A stretch of DNA of 39,245 nucleotides, taken from assembly GCF_003950515.1 (NCBI RefSeq), contig NZ_NGJS01000019.1, positions 1 through 39,245 of the forward strand. Direction: 5' to 3'. Origin of the DNA: Vagococcus vulneris (lineage in GTDB: Bacteria; Bacillota; Bacilli; Lactobacillales; Vagococcaceae). The notes under the pieces were generated by a model. It was not told the DNA's origin, did not search any database, and was given only the letters and a program-made list of their open reading frames with translations. Shown here piece by piece: positions 14,452-25,678 of this stretch (the stretch's first letter is position 1; every line of letters begins with the position of its first letter). The position numbers were made by a program, and so were the translations under genes.

Positions 14452-15270
14452 TTATTTTCTTGTTTTTTTAGACATATTTGCTTTACGTAAAGCTCTTTCA
14501 ATATCACGTTGCTTTTGTTCTGCTGCTTCTCGTTCTTGACGAAGTTTAAATGGATTATTGATAATCAATGTTTGACCCACTTGGAACGCATTAGATACTA
14601 CCCAATACAGGGATAACCCGCTGGCTAATTGCCAACCCATGAATAGAATCAATACTGGCATCGCATATGTCATAATTTTCATTGTTCCTTGCTGTTCAAC
14701 TTGTCCCATCGCGTTCAGCTTAGTACTGATAAAAGTAAAAATCGCAGCCAAAATCGGTAAAATATACAATGGATCTGGTTTTCCTAATTCTACCCATAAA
14801 AACGTACCAGTCGTTAAGGAAGGGATACGTGAAATAGCTTGCCACAGTGCCATCATAATCGGAAGTTGAATAATTAATGGTAAACATCCGGATAATGGGT
14901 TTACATTATGCTCACTATATAAACGTTGCTGCTCCTCTTGTAATTTTCTAACTGTATCTGGATCTTTTGATGCATATTTTTCTTGCAAAGCCTTTAATTT
15001 AGGTTGTAACTCTTGGGTTTTACGCATACTTTTGGTTTGATAATGCATTAAAGGCATTAAAATAATCCGAATAATTAACGTAAAGAGAATAATCCCAATC
15101 CCAGAATTTCCAAAAGACAGTGCTTCAATCGCTTCACCAAAGTAATAAACAATGTACCGATCCCAAAATCCTGTACTGCTTTGACTAACTTCTCCAGTTC
15201 CACATCCTGTTAACACAAAGACGAGAACTAACATGCTCAAGGTTAAGAGCCATTTTTTCTTATTCTTCAC
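14452..15270 (-). CDS. yidC: YidC/Oxa1-family membrane protein insertase (lipoprotein form)
   Basis: YidC inserts and folds membrane proteins, alone or with SecYEG. The 272-residue protein has a lipoprotein signal (LVFVLTGC, Cys as lipid anchor), then the Oxa1 core with RIILMPLMHYQTKSMRKTQELQPKLKALQEKY, the conserved NPLSGCLPLIIQLPIM and later TM segments, and a basic C-terminal tail (RKANMSKKTRK). I chose GTG 15270 because GAGG (15280-15283) lies 9 bases upstream; a GTG at 15285 overlaps the rnpA stop. It follows rnpA directly, as in most Firmicutes. Confidence 0.95.
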   Translation of the reverse strand: MKNKKKWLLTLSMLVLVFVLTGCGTGEVSQSSTGFWDRYIVYYFGEAIEALSFGNSGIGIILFTLIIRIILMPLMHYQTKSMRKTQELQPKLKALQEKYASKDPDTVRKLQEEQQRLYSEHNVNPLSGCLPLIIQLPIMMALWQAISRIPSLTTGTFLWVELGKPDPLYILPILAAIFTFISTKLNAMGQVEQQGTMKIMTYAMPVLILFMGWQLASGLSLYWVVSNAFQVGQTLIINNPFKLRQEREAAEQKQRDIERALRKANMSKKTRK

Positions 15271-15281
15271 TGACAGAAACC

Positions 15282-15620
15282 TCACTTTATTAAATTAGCT
15301 AATTTTAAGACGTGTTCCAGATTTGATTTAACATCTTTTTGGGACAAACCTACTATATTAGGCCGAGCAATGACAATAAAATCCTGATCAGATTTAATTA
15401 TCTCTGTTAACTCAAATAATGACTGCCTAATCAGCCGCTTTACTCGATTACGAGTAACAGCGTTACCAATTTTTTTACCAACAGATAATCCAACACGGTA
15501 ATGCGTATTCTTTGGATTCTCTAAGTGATAGACAATAAAGTTTCGGTTAGCAAAAGACTGCTTAGCTTGAATAATAGTTTGAAAATCTTTTTCTTTTTTA
15601 ATTCGATAGGATTTCTTCAT
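15282..15620 (-). CDS. rnpA: Ribonuclease P protein component
   Basis: The 112-residue basic protein assists the RNase P RNA in removing 5' leaders from pre-tRNAs. It shows the family's core RNRVKRLIRQS motif at about residues 58-68, the N-terminal KKEKDFQ and the conserved aromatic residues of the pre-tRNA cleft. It starts at 15620 with AGGGATG upstream. It lies between rpmH and yidC, the standard order. A terminator-like hairpin lies between it and rpmH, which would keep rnpA expression far below that of L34. Confidence 0.96.
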   Translation of the reverse strand: MKKSYRIKKEKDFQTIIQAKQSFANRNFIVYHLENPKNTHYRVGLSVGKKIGNAVTRNRVKRLIRQSLFELTEIIKSDQDFIVIARPNIVGLSQKDVKSNLEHVLKLANLIK

Positions 15621-15702
15621 ATTTCATCCCTTAATTTCTAAAAATTTGATATTATACAACATCCTAATCATAGCATAAAGTATAACTTTATTTAATTTTT
15701 TA

Positions 15703-15737
15703 TAAAAAAAAACCACTGACGTATATGTTCAGTGATT
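15703..15737 (-). terminator. Terminator/attenuator after rpmH
   Basis: On the minus strand CACTGA pairs with TCAGTG and nine T residues follow. It lies at the rpmH stop codon and before rnpA, so it likely lowers read-through into rnpA. Confidence 0.75.
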
Positions 15738-15871
15738 TATGCTGCTAAAACTTTTCTGCCTTTACGACGTCGACTAGCTAACACACGACGACCATTTTTT
15801 GTGCTCATACGTTTACGGAATCCGTGAACTTTTTGACGTTTACGTTTCTTTGGTTGATATGTTCTTTTCAT
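15737..15871 (-). CDS. rpmH: Ribosomal protein L34
   Basis: This is the 44-residue L34 protein of the large ribosomal subunit, starting [20 protein letters not shown] and rich in Arg and Lys, with the usual [15 protein letters not shown]-terminus. The ATG at 15871 follows AGGAGGTG; the longer frame upstream is not coding. It is divergent from dnaA across oriC, as in nearly all Firmicutes. Confidence 0.98.
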   Translation of the reverse strand: MKRTYQPKKRKRQKVHGFRKRMSTKNGRRVLASRRRKGRKVLAA

Positions 15872-16343
15872 GTAACTGCACCTCCTATTACATAGTCTAT
15901 TTCTAAAATCACTTAGACATACTATAGCATTATACAAATACTTTACTATTTTTGTCAATACTTCACGATTAAATATCTTTTATTAGCTATACACATTAGT
16001 AAAAAAGATATACACAGGTCTGTTTATCTCATGATTTTTTAACTAGCTAAATCAATCGCTTTTCCACTACTTATCAACAAGTTAACACCCTGTGATTAGT
16101 TTTCCACATTTTTTAAAAAAACTGTGCATATCATCTGCAAACTATTGTCACCACTATATCTTTTCATGTGTATAACTTTGATATTTTTTTTAACCTCCTT
16201 AAATAATCCCCAGATTTTCTAATGCTTGTGGAAAACTCTAAGTGAATTTTGTTATTTTGTTATCCACATCCAAGAAAAGCAGTGGAAAACTTTTTTATTT
16301 AATGCTAGAATAGACAAGCAAACTATTTTAAAGGAGGATAGAT
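15872..16343. other. oriC: oriC, upstream part (rpmH-dnaA intergenic region with DnaA boxes)
   Basis: This gene-free region carries DnaA-box-like 9-mers: TTATCAACA (16071-16079), TTTTCCACA (16100-16108), TTTTCCACA on the minus strand (16228-16236) and a consensus TTATCCACA (16260-16268), plus a near-box GTGGAAAA at 16282-16289. AT-rich stretches (15940-16010 and 16160-16200) lie between. It is the chromosomal replication origin region of Firmicutes, split by dnaA. The stretch 16035-16051 matches one arm of a palindrome at 25333-25370, probably by chance. Confidence 0.85.
16283..16311 (+). promoter_or_regulatory. dnaA promoter overlapping a DnaA box
   Basis: An extended -10 (TG, one base, TAGAAT at 16306-16311) lies 17 bases after a weak TGGAAA (16283-16288). 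The latter is inside a DnaA-box-like sequence, so DnaA bound there could repress its own gene, as is known in Bacillus. Confidence 0.55.
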
Positions 16344-17687
16344 ATGCCAGATATTGATTTTATATGGAGCGAACTTGAAGATGATTATCGAAAGTTATTA
16401 ACACCTCCTAGTTTTAATGCTTGGATTGAACAAGCGACACCTTTAAGTTTAGAAAACAATATATTAACAATTGAAGTTCCTTCCTCATTACACAAAGAGT
16501 ATTGGGAAAAAAATCTAGCTTCTAAAATTGTTGAAACTGGATTTAAGTTAACAGGAACCGAAATTACACCAATTTTTATCATTCAAAACGAAGAGCTTGC
16601 TCCTGAAAAAAAAGAACAGCCAAAGGAAATAAATGTTCCTGAAATTGTTTTAGAAAATGGGAAAAAAGCTCTTTTAAATTCAAAATATACATTTGATACG
16701 TTTGTTATAGGAAAAGGAAATCAAATGGCACACGCAGCAGCGTTAGTAGTTGCGGAAGATCCAGGTGCTACCTATAATCCCTTATTCTTTTATGGAGGAG
16801 TTGGTCTTGGTAAAACCCACTTAATGCACGCTATCGGACATCAAATGTTGACTAATCAACCAGACGCTAAAATAAAATACGTTACCAGTGAATCATTTGC
16901 TAATGATTTTATCAATTCCATTCAAAACCGGACATCTGAAGCATTTCGACAAGAGTATCGAAATGTCGATTTACTTTTAGTCGATGACATTCAATTTTTT
17001 GCTGACAAAGAGGGAACACAGGAAGAATTTTTCCATACTTTTAACACACTATATAATGAAGGACAACAAATTGTTTTAACCAGTGATCGTTTACCTAATG
17101 AAATTCCTAAATTGCAAGAACGCTTAGTTTCAAGGTTTGCTTGGGGTCTATCCGTTGATATTACACCACCAGATTTAGAAACACGTATTGCTATTTTAAG
17201 AAAAAAAGCTAACGCTGAGGGGCTAGAGATACCTGATGACACATTAAGTTATATTGCTGGACAAATTGATTCAAATATACGTGAACTTGAAGGTGCTCTA
17301 GTCAGAGTACAAGCATTTGCCACTATGAACGGCAACGACATTACAACAAGTTTGGCAGCCGATGCCTTAAAATCATTAAAACCAGCTAGTAAGAAGAAAG
17401 AACTTTCTATTTTATTAATTCAAGAAGAGGTTTGTTCTTATTACCATCTGAAATTAAAAGATTTAAAAGGGAAAAAACGTGTTAAAACAATTGTTGTTCC
17501 ACGACAAATAGCAATGTATTTATCACGTGAATTAACAGACAATTCATTACCGAAAATAGGTGCTGAATTTGGCGGAAAAGATCACACGACAGTTATTCAT
17601 GCCCATGAAAAAATTCAGCAATTATTAAAAACTGATACAGCAATTCAAAAAGAAATTGCAGATATAAAAAATAAATTAACAAATTAA
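16344..17687 (+). CDS. dnaA: Chromosomal replication initiator DnaA
   Basis: DnaA binds DnaA boxes and melts oriC. The 447-residue protein has domain I (W-E-x-L, SFNAWI..), a variable linker, the AAA+ core with Walker [11 protein letters not shown] (about 150-160) and Walker [11 protein letters not shown], the box VII-type arginines, and the C-terminal helix-turn-helix with [11 protein letters not shown] (about 410). The ATG follows AAAGGAGG at good spacing. The N-terminal domain differs clearly from the Enterococcus faecalis protein as I remember it, which is one reason to suspect a sister genus. DnaA boxes flank the gene on both sides. Confidence 0.98.
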   Translation: MPDIDFIWSELEDDYRKLLTPPSFNAWIEQATPLSLENNILTIEVPSSLHKEYWEKNLASKIVETGFKLTGTEITPIFIIQNEELAPEKKEQPKEINVPEIVLENGKKALLNSKYTFDTFVIGKGNQMAHAAALVVAEDPGATYNPLFFYGGVGLGKTHLMHAIGHQMLTNQPDAKIKYVTSESFANDFINSIQNRTSEAFRQEYRNVDLLLVDDIQFFADKEGTQEEFFHTFNTLYNEGQQIVLTSDRLPNEIPKLQERLVSRFAWGLSVDITPPDLETRIAILRKKANAEGLEIPDDTLSYIAGQIDSNIRELEGALVRVQAFATMNGNDITTSLAADALKSLKPASKKKELSILLIQEEVCSYYHLKLKDLKGKKRVKTIVVPRQIAMYLSRELTDNSLPKIGAEFGGKDHTTVIHAHEKIQQLLKTDTAIQKEIADIKNKLTN

Positions 17688-17688
17688 G

Positions 17689-17783
17689 CATGTGGAAAAC
17701 TCAAAAAATAAATATTGAGTTATCCACATGTTATTAACATCTGTTTATCTTTGGTTTTTTTAGGCTTGCTTTAGTTTTCCACA
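17689..17783. other. oriC: oriC, downstream part: DnaA boxes and hairpin between dnaA and dnaN
   Basis: CATGTGGA..AACTCAA (17689-17705) pairs with TTGAGTT..TCCACATG (17714-17730), forming a long hairpin that carries a DnaA box in each arm (minus-strand TTTTCCACA at 17691-17699 and TTATCCACA at 17720-17728). TTATTAACA (17731-17739) and TTTTCCACA (17775-17783) follow. It is the second half of a bipartite origin and may also end dnaA transcripts. Confidence 0.75.
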
Positions 17784-17844
17784 GTACTAACAAGCCCTAC
17801 TACTATTACTATATTATTTATATTAATTTAAAAGGAGATGCCAC

Positions 17845-18975
17845 ATGAAAGTCACTTTAAATCGTTCAGCTTTTTTAGAAGAATTAGCAACCGTTCAACG
17901 AGCTATCTCTGGTAAAACAACGATTCCTATTCTAACAGGAGTAAAATTAACTTTAACGGATGAAGGATTAACCTTAACAGGTAGTAATGCAGATATTTCA
18001 ATCGAAACATTTCTTAATGTATCTGATGAAAAAGCGAATATGGTAATCGAGAGTACAGGCTCTATCGTTTTACAGGCACGTTTTTTTAATGAAATTGTAC
18101 GTAAATTGCCAGAAACAACACTTACACTAGAATTAATTGATAATAATCAAGTTGTCATTACGTCCGGAAAAGCATTATTTAATGTGAATGGATCTAGTGC
18201 AGATAATTATCCTCATCTACCGGTAATTGATAACCAACCATCATTTGAATTATCAGCTCGCGTTTTAAATAAATTGATCAGTGAAACAGGATTTGCTGTA
18301 TCTCTACATGAAAGTCGCCCAATTTTAACGGGGGTTCACTTTATTTTGCGTGACAATCATCTATTAGCAGTAGCAACCGACAGTCATCGTTTAAGCCAAC
18401 GAACTATTGAACTCGAAGGAGCAAAACAAGATTTTGATGTCGTTATTCCAGGTAAAAGCCTACAAGAACTATCAAAAACGTTCAAAGATGAAGATACGAT
18501 TGTTACTATTTCAATGATGGATAATCAAGTGTTATTTAAAACTGATAACATGTTATTTTATTCTCGTTTACTAGAAGGGAATTATCCAGACACAAATCGT
18601 CTAATACCGACATCTTTTAATACAGAAATAAAATTTAATGTACCAGAATTGTTGTCAGCCATCGATCGAGCTTCACTTTTATCACATGAAGGGCGTAACA
18701 ATATCGTTAAGTTATCCATTGATTCTGAAACAGTCACTATCTACGGAAATTCACCTGAAATTGGAAATGTTGAAGAAGTGTTAAGCTACCTTTCTGTAAG
18801 CGGTGAAGCAATTGATATCTCGTTTAATCCGGATTACATGAAAGACTCACTAAAATCATTTGGAAGCATTGATGTTATCATTAAATTTATTTCACCAATA
18901 CGTCCATTTACACTACAACCAGCAGATGGTGATATTGATTTTATTCAACTTATTACACCGGTTCGAACAAACTAA
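17845..18975 (+). CDS. dnaN: DNA polymerase III beta subunit (sliding clamp)
   Basis: The 376-residue protein forms the ring-shaped clamp that holds polymerase III on DNA. The N-terminal MKVTLNRSAFLEELATVQRAIS, the middle RPILTGVHFILRDNHLLAVATDSHRLS (domain 2) and the C-terminal RPFTLQP(A)DGDIDFIQLITPVRT are typical; the usual family ending is LxxPVRT. AAAGGAG precedes the ATG. It follows dnaA after a DnaA-box-rich spacer and has its own terminator, separating it from the yaaA-recF-gyrBA unit. Confidence 0.98.
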   Translation: MKVTLNRSAFLEELATVQRAISGKTTIPILTGVKLTLTDEGLTLTGSNADISIETFLNVSDEKANMVIESTGSIVLQARFFNEIVRKLPETTLTLELIDNNQVVITSGKALFNVNGSSADNYPHLPVIDNQPSFELSARVLNKLISETGFAVSLHESRPILTGVHFILRDNHLLAVATDSHRLSQRTIELEGAKQDFDVVIPGKSLQELSKTFKDEDTIVTISMMDNQVLFKTDNMLFYSRLLEGNYPDTNRLIPTSFNTEIKFNVPELLSAIDRASLLSHEGRNNIVKLSIDSETVTIYGNSPEIGNVEEVLSYLSVSGEAIDISFNPDYMKDSLKSFGSIDVIIKFISPIRPFTLQPADGDIDFIQLITPVRTN

Positions 18976-18982
18976 GATAAAA

Positions 18983-19020
18983 AAGTAAGTCAATATTTTT
19001 AAATTGGCTTACTTTTTTTT
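18983..19020 (+). terminator. dnaN terminator
   Basis: AAGTAAGTCAAT (18983-18994) pairs with ATTGGCTTACTT (19003-19014), with one G-U pair, and eight T residues follow. Confidence 0.85.
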
Positions 19021-19130
19021 TATTTTCGGAAAAACGAAATAAACTGGTCTCTATTTAATTTTGTCTGTAAAATGATAAAAATATCTAATTTGAATAAAAT
19101 CTCATTAAGCCTGTTTATATGAAAGATTAT

Positions 19131-19159
19131 TTGTTTTTACCCTTTAAAAAAGGTATAAT
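19131..19159 (+). promoter_or_regulatory. Promoter of yaaA-recF-gyrB-gyrA
   Basis: TTGTTT (19131-19136) and a perfect TATAAT (19154-19159) are 17 bases apart, about 40 bases before yaaA. The genes downstream are closely packed up to the gyrA terminator, so this is likely their main promoter. Confidence 0.7.
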
Positions 19160-19197
19160 ATAATAGTGTAGATTATGTAGAAAATAGGTGAAAAATT

Positions 19198-19431
19198 GTG
19201 AAAAAAACATTTGCTTTAAATGCAGAGTACATCACTTTAGGTCAATTACTGAAAGAAGTGGATGTCGTTTCAAGCGGTGGTATGGCGAAATGGTATCTAT
19301 CAGAAAATGTTGTCTATGTTGACGGTGAAGAAGAAAACCGTAGAGGTCGTAAGCTTTATGCAAATATGATGATTGAGATACCTGAAGTAGGTACTTTTTT
19401 TATGGCTAAAAATCCTGCAGAAACGGACTAA
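19198..19431 (+). CDS. yaaA: S4-domain protein YaaA (RNA-binding)
   Basis: The 77-residue protein is the S4-like RNA-binding protein found between dnaN and recF in Firmicutes. It has the S4 pattern LGQLLKEVDVVSSGGMAKWYLSENVVYVDGEEENRRGRKLY. It starts at a GTG with AGGTG upstream and ends 2 bases before recF. Its molecular target is not settled. The S4 fold and the constant link to recF and the replication genes suggest an RNA-related housekeeping role. Confidence 0.93.
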   Translation: MKKTFALNAEYITLGQLLKEVDVVSSGGMAKWYLSENVVYVDGEEENRRGRKLYANMMIEIPEVGTFFMAKNPAETD

Positions 19432-19433
19432 TT

Positions 19434-20555
19434 ATGCATATCAAAGAAATCTCTTTAAAGAATTATCGAAATTATGATCAATTAAATTTAACATTTTCAA
19501 AGAGGTTGAATATTTTTTTGGGTAAAAATGCTCAAGGAAAGACTAATTTGTTGGAAAGTATCTATGTTTTGGCTTTAGCAAGGAGTCATCGTTCTACCAA
19601 TGATAAGGAATTAATACATTGGGAAGAAGAGTTTGCTCGTATTGAGGGGACTGTCCAAAAGGAATTAAGTTCTTTTGACTTAACGATGATCATTTCTAAT
19701 AAAGGAAAAAAGACTAAAATAAATGGGTTGGAACAACCACGTTTAAGCCACTACATCGGGCAGTTAAATGTGATTCTTTTTGCTCCAGAAGATTTATCTT
19801 TAGTCAAAGGGTCTCCACAAATCAGACGTAAATTTCTTGATATGGAAATTGGTCAAATTAACTCGCAATACCTTCACAATTTAAGTACTTATCAATCTGT
19901 TTTAAAACAACGAAACCAATATTTAAAAAAAATAGCTGTATCCAAGACAAAAGATACAGTTTATTTAGAGGTCCTCACAGACCAACTAGCTGCAGCAGGT
20001 AGTTATGTGTTATATTACCGATTACAATTTTTAAAAAAATTAGAAGTATGGGCTAATGAGATTCATCGAAAAATTTCTTATGGTAAAGAGGAATTAACGG
20101 TGTCATATAAAACTACTTTAGCAATCGATAATCAGTCATCAATTACCACAATTGAACAGCAGCTACAGCAAATGTTACAGAAAAATGAAATGCGAGACTT
20201 ACAGCAATTGACTACAAGTGTTGGACCTCACCGAGATGATTTACAATTTTTTATTAACGATAAAAATGTTCAAACCTACGGGTCACAGGGACAGCAGCGA
20301 ACAACAGCTCTAAGTGTTAAATTAGCTGAAATAGAATTAATCAATGAAGAAATTGGGGAATATCCGATTCTACTTTTAGATGATGTATTGAGTGAGTTGG
20401 ATGATGATCGTCAGGTTCACCTAATGGAATTTATTGAAAATAAGTTACAGACATTTTTAACAACAACAAGTCTAACGCATTTGAAAGATAAACTAACAAT
20501 TGAGCCGGAAATATTTAATATTTCACAAGGAATGATTAAAAAGGATGGGGAATAA
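19434..20555 (+). CDS. recF: DNA replication and repair protein RecF
   Basis: RecF is an SMC-like ATPase that helps load RecA at single-strand gaps. The 373-residue protein has Walker A GKNAQGKTNLLES (about 30-42), an N-terminal LKNYRNY motif, the signature region QGQQRTTALSVKLAE and Walker B ILLLDDVLSELD (about 320). It starts 2 bases after yaaA and ends 3 bases before gyrB, so it is in the middle of a coupled operon. Confidence 0.97.
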   Translation: MHIKEISLKNYRNYDQLNLTFSKRLNIFLGKNAQGKTNLLESIYVLALARSHRSTNDKELIHWEEEFARIEGTVQKELSSFDLTMIISNKGKKTKINGLEQPRLSHYIGQLNVILFAPEDLSLVKGSPQIRRKFLDMEIGQINSQYLHNLSTYQSVLKQRNQYLKKIAVSKTKDTVYLEVLTDQLAAAGSYVLYYRLQFLKKLEVWANEIHRKISYGKEELTVSYKTTLAIDNQSSITTIEQQLQQMLQKNEMRDLQQLTTSVGPHRDDLQFFINDKNVQTYGSQGQQRTTALSVKLAEIELINEEIGEYPILLLDDVLSELDDDRQVHLMEFIENKLQTFLTTTSLTHLKDKLTIEPEIFNISQGMIKKDGE

Positions 20556-22496
<1,941 letters not shown>

Positions 22497-22526
22497 AATA
22501 AGTAATAAACTTAAGGAGAGTCGTTC

Positions 22527-24986
22527 ATGTCTGAAGAATTAAATAGTAGAATCCAAGATGTCAATTTGACAGAAGAAATGCAGACATCGTTTATTGACTA
22601 TGCAATGAGTGTTATCGTGTCTCGTGCATTGCCAGATGTTAGAGATGGCTTGAAACCCGTTCACCGTCGTATCCTCTATGGAATGAATGAAATGGGCGTC
22701 ACACCGGATAAATCACATAAAAAATCCGCGCGTATTGTTGGGGATGTAATGGGTAAATACCATCCTCACGGCGACAGTGCTATCTATGAATCAATGGTGC
22801 GGATGGCACAGCCATTCAGTTATCGACAAATGCTAGTCGACGGTCACGGTAACTTTGGCTCGGTCGATGGCGACGGGGCTGCTGCCATGCGTTATACGGA
22901 AGCACGTATGAGTAAAATTGCTGTAGAAATGCTGCGTGATATTAATAAAAACACTGTTGATTTCCAAAACAACTATGATGAAACTGAACGTGAGCCAGCA
23001 GTCTTACCTGCTCGTTTTCCCAATTTACTAGTCAATGGGACCACTGGGATAGCAGTCGGGATGGCTACCAATATTCCACCGCATAATTTAGGTGAAGTTG
23101 TTGATGCCATTCAGTTATTAATGAAAAATCGTGATGTAACAACGACAGAATTAATGGATGTACTGCCTGGACCTGATTTTCCGACAGGTGCTTTAGTGAT
23201 GGGAAAATCAGGTATTCGTAAAGCTTACGAAACCGGAAAAGGTAAAATTATTATTCGTGCAAAAGTTGATATTGAAGAATTATCAAATGGCAAGGAACGT
23301 ATTGTGATATCAGAAATTCCTTACATGGTCAATAAAGCGAAACTGGTCGAACGTATTGCTGAATTACATCGTGAAAAACGTGTTGAAGGTATCACTCATT
23401 TGCGTGATGAATCATCGCGTAAAGGAATGCGAATAGTCATTGAGGTGCGGCGTGATGTCAGTGCCACAGTGGTCTTGAATAATTTATATAAATTAACGGC
23501 TCTTCAATCGAGCTTTGGTTTTAATATGTTAGCCATAGTGGACGGTATACCACGTGTCTTGAGCTTAAAATCAATCTTAGAACATTATCTAACTCATCAA
23601 GAAGAAGTCATCGTTCGCCGAACCGAATTTGATAAAAATAAAGCTGAAGCTCGTGCTCATATTTTAGAAGGCTTACGGATTGCTTTAGACCATATTGATG
23701 AAATTATTCATATTATTCGCTCATCAAGCTCAGATGATATTGCAAAACAAGCTTTAATTGAAAAATTCGATTTATCTGATCGTCAATCACAAGCTATTCT
23801 TGATATGCGTTTGCGCCGTTTGACTGGCCTAGAGCGTGAAAAAATAGAAAATGAATACCAAGATCTATTGACTTTTATTGAAGATATGAAAGATATTTTA
23901 GCTAATCATCATCGTGTATTAGAAATCATTAGTACAGAATTAGAAGAAATTAAGCGTAAATATAGCGATGATCGTCGAACAGAATTATTGATTGGTGAAG
24001 TGTTAAGTCTAGAAGATGAGGACTTGATTGAAGAAGATGATGTGGTTATTACACTGACAAATAATGGGTATATCAAACGTTTATCAAGTTCTGAATTTAG
24101 GACGCAAAATCGCGGTGGTCGTGGTGTGCAAGGAATGGGTGTTCATGATGATGATTTTGTCGAAAATCTCGTTTCTTGTTCAACCCATGATACTTTATTA
24201 TTTTTTACTGATACGGGTAAAGTTTATCGTGCAAAAGGTTATGAAATCCCTGAATACGGACGCACAGCTAAAGGAATACCGATTATTAATTTGTTGGGGA
24301 TTGATTCATCTGAAAATATTGAAGCAATTATCAGTGTTGAGGGTAAGGCAGAAGATGATCATTACTTATTCTTTACAACCAAGTTAGGAACGGTGAAACG
24401 TACAGCAGTAACGGAATTTGCTAATATCCGAACTAATGGCTTAAAAGCAATTGGTTTAAGAGATGGTGACTCATTAATCAATGTGGCACTAACTAATGGA
24501 GAACAAAACATTATTATCGGTACACACTTAGGCTATTCAGTGACATTTGCTGAAGAAGCAGTTCGTTCGATGGGACGCAGCGCAGCTGGTGTTCGTGGTA
24601 TTCGTTTGCGTGAAGATGATTATGTTATCGGTATGGATATTTTGGCTGAGGATAGTGAAGTATTAGTTATCACTGAGAATGGATATGGTAAAAGAACACA
24701 TGCTACAGAATATCCAGTCAAAGGTCGTGGTGGTAAAGGTATTAAAACAGCAAATATTACTGAAAAGAATGGACCATTGGCGGGATTGACGACTGTATCT
24801 GGTGAAGAAGACATTATGTTAGTGACTAATCGTGGTGTTATTATCCGATTCAGTGTGGATACAGTATCACAGACAGGACGCTCGACTCAAGGTGTCCGAT
24901 TAATCCGCTTAGAGGATGAGGCAAATGTGTCAACAATGGCCAAGATTTTTCCAACAGAAGAATTTAAAGATTCTGCCATAGAGTAG
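22527..24986 (+). CDS. gyrA: DNA gyrase subunit A
   Basis: This is the DNA-cleaving subunit of gyrase, 819 residues. The catalytic tyrosine is Y123 in [10 protein letters not shown]. The quinolone-resistance region reads [11 protein letters not shown], with S84 and E88 at the two key positions, which is the usual susceptible form in enterococci. The GyrA box (QNRGGRG) at about 529 starts the C-terminal beta-pinwheel that wraps DNA. The ribosome-binding site is AAGGAGAG. In related genomes rpsF-ssb-rpsR usually follows gyrA; here a WxL surface-protein region follows instead. Confidence 0.98.
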   Translation: MSEELNSRIQDVNLTEEMQTSFIDYAMSVIVSRALPDVRDGLKPVHRRILYGMNEMGVTPDKSHKKSARIVGDVMGKYHPHGDSAIYESMVRMAQPFSYRQMLVDGHGNFGSVDGDGAAAMRYTEARMSKIAVEMLRDINKNTVDFQNNYDETEREPAVLPARFPNLLVNGTTGIAVGMATNIPPHNLGEVVDAIQLLMKNRDVTTTELMDVLPGPDFPTGALVMGKSGIRKAYETGKGKIIIRAKVDIEELSNGKERIVISEIPYMVNKAKLVERIAELHREKRVEGITHLRDESSRKGMRIVIEVRRDVSATVVLNNLYKLTALQSSFGFNMLAIVDGIPRVLSLKSILEHYLTHQEEVIVRRTEFDKNKAEARAHILEGLRIALDHIDEIIHIIRSSSSDDIAKQALIEKFDLSDRQSQAILDMRLRRLTGLEREKIENEYQDLLTFIEDMKDILANHHRVLEIISTELEEIKRKYSDDRRTELLIGEVLSLEDEDLIEEDDVVITLTNNGYIKRLSSSEFRTQNRGGRGVQGMGVHDDDFVENLVSCSTHDTLLFFTDTGKVYRAKGYEIPEYGRTAKGIPIINLLGIDSSENIEAIISVEGKAEDDHYLFFTTKLGTVKRTAVTEFANIRTNGLKAIGLRDGDSLINVALTNGEQNIIIGTHLGYSVTFAEEAVRSMGRSAAGVRGIRLREDDYVIGMDILAEDSEVLVITENGYGKRTHATEYPVKGRGGKGIKTANITEKNGPLAGLTTVSGEEDIMLVTNRGVIIRFSVDTVSQTGRSTQGVRLIRLEDEANVSTMAKIFPTEEFKDSAIE

Positions 24987-25012
24987 TCTATTGAAACAAA
25001 GTGGCTGTATAA

Positions 25013-25052
25013 TTTTTGATGTGGATGAAGAAATTCATCCACATCTTTTTTT
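25013..25052 (+). terminator. gyrA terminator (repeated at 39031)
   Basis: GATGTGGATGAA pairs with TTCATCCACATC around GAAA, and seven T residues follow. Positions 25013-25040 are identical to 39031-39058, after the last WxL gene. Confidence 0.85.
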
Positions 25053-25280
25053 AAGTAAAATTAAAGTGAGCTAACTAAACTCTATAAAGAAAGATTTATA
25101 TAACTCAGAATCATTATATCGGCTATCATTTTATATTTTTAAATTAAATTGAAGGGATAGTCATTATCAAAAAAAAATTTATTTAAAAAGTAGAGATTTA
25201 TTTACTGTCTGTGTTATTAATTTACAGATATAGAAGGTTTCAAATCTATAAATATAAAATCTTATAAAGTGTTAATGACA

Positions 25281-25319
25281 AGAAAATAAGCAACAAAAGT
25301 CAAGTGACTTTCATTGCTT
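25281..25319 (-). terminator. Hairpin terminator of the leftward WxL arm (twin of 35349)
   Basis: AAGCAACAAAAGTCA (25288-25302) pairs with TGACTTTCATTGCTT (25305-25319). Read on the minus strand it runs AAGCAATGAAAG.. to ..TTTTGTTGCTT and then ATTTTCT. It is nearly the same as the plus-strand terminator at 35349-35388 after the other DUF916 gene. Confidence 0.7.
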
Positions 25320-25332
25320 AAATACACATATT

Positions 25333-25370
25333 TTTAACTAGCTAAATTAATATTAATTTAGCTAGTTAAA
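25333..25370. repeat. 38-bp perfect palindrome
   Basis: Bases 25333-25370 are perfectly self-complementary, centred between 25351 and 25352, with arms containing TTAACTAGCTAAATTAAT. It has no loop and sits between convergent transcripts. It could act as a bidirectional terminator or a symmetric protein-binding site. Confidence 0.7.
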
Positions 25371-25451
25371 TTTATCATCATATAGCCTCAGCAGTTTGAT
25401 TTAACACAAAGCTATTTTAATACTTTTAACTTAATCTAAAATAGCTTTAAA

Positions 25452-25676
25452 TTAAGATAAAATATCAACTTGAGTTTTAAGAGCTAAGAATAGATAGATA
25501 ATCAGTCCTAAACTAATTAATGAAATTGCAAATAAAGAAAAATTAATAACTAAGCTTGACTTTTTTTTCTTTAGCCGTTTAACAGCATTCATATCTGAAG
25601 ATAAAGTAGTTAGAAAGAATATTAAACTGATTATTGTTAATAATGCAAGAATAGCAACCCATATAAAGTCTAGCAT
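25452..25676 (-). CDS. Small two-TM membrane protein of the WxL region, 74 aa
   Basis: The protein has two hydrophobic segments (IWVAILALLTIISLIFFLTT and INFSLFAISLISLGLIIYLFLAL) separated by a basic loop (KRLKKKKSS). It would form a membrane hairpin with the basic loop in the cytoplasm. The ATG at 25676 lies 2 bases after the DUF916 stop, and AGGTGG inside the end of that gene serves as ribosome-binding site, so the two are coupled. No family is recognised. It may help the DUF916 protein in the membrane, judged from position only. Confidence 0.75.
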   Translation of the reverse strand: MLDFIWVAILALLTIISLIFFLTTLSSDMNAVKRLKKKKSSLVINFSLFAISLISLGLIIYLFLALKTQVDILS

Positions 25677-25678
25677 AA

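Larger units (their letters stand above)
25053..25451. other. Intergenic region between convergent gyrA and WxL-region genes
   Basis: No gene is seen. The region is AT-rich and holds two strong hairpins described separately: a 38-bp perfect palindrome at 25333-25370 and a terminator-like hairpin at 25281-25319. Both lie downstream of the leftward operon. Confidence 0.6.

Noticed and set aside
22840-22900. Possible quinolone-resistance change in gyrA
   Set aside because: The key residues are S84 and E88, the usual susceptible form.
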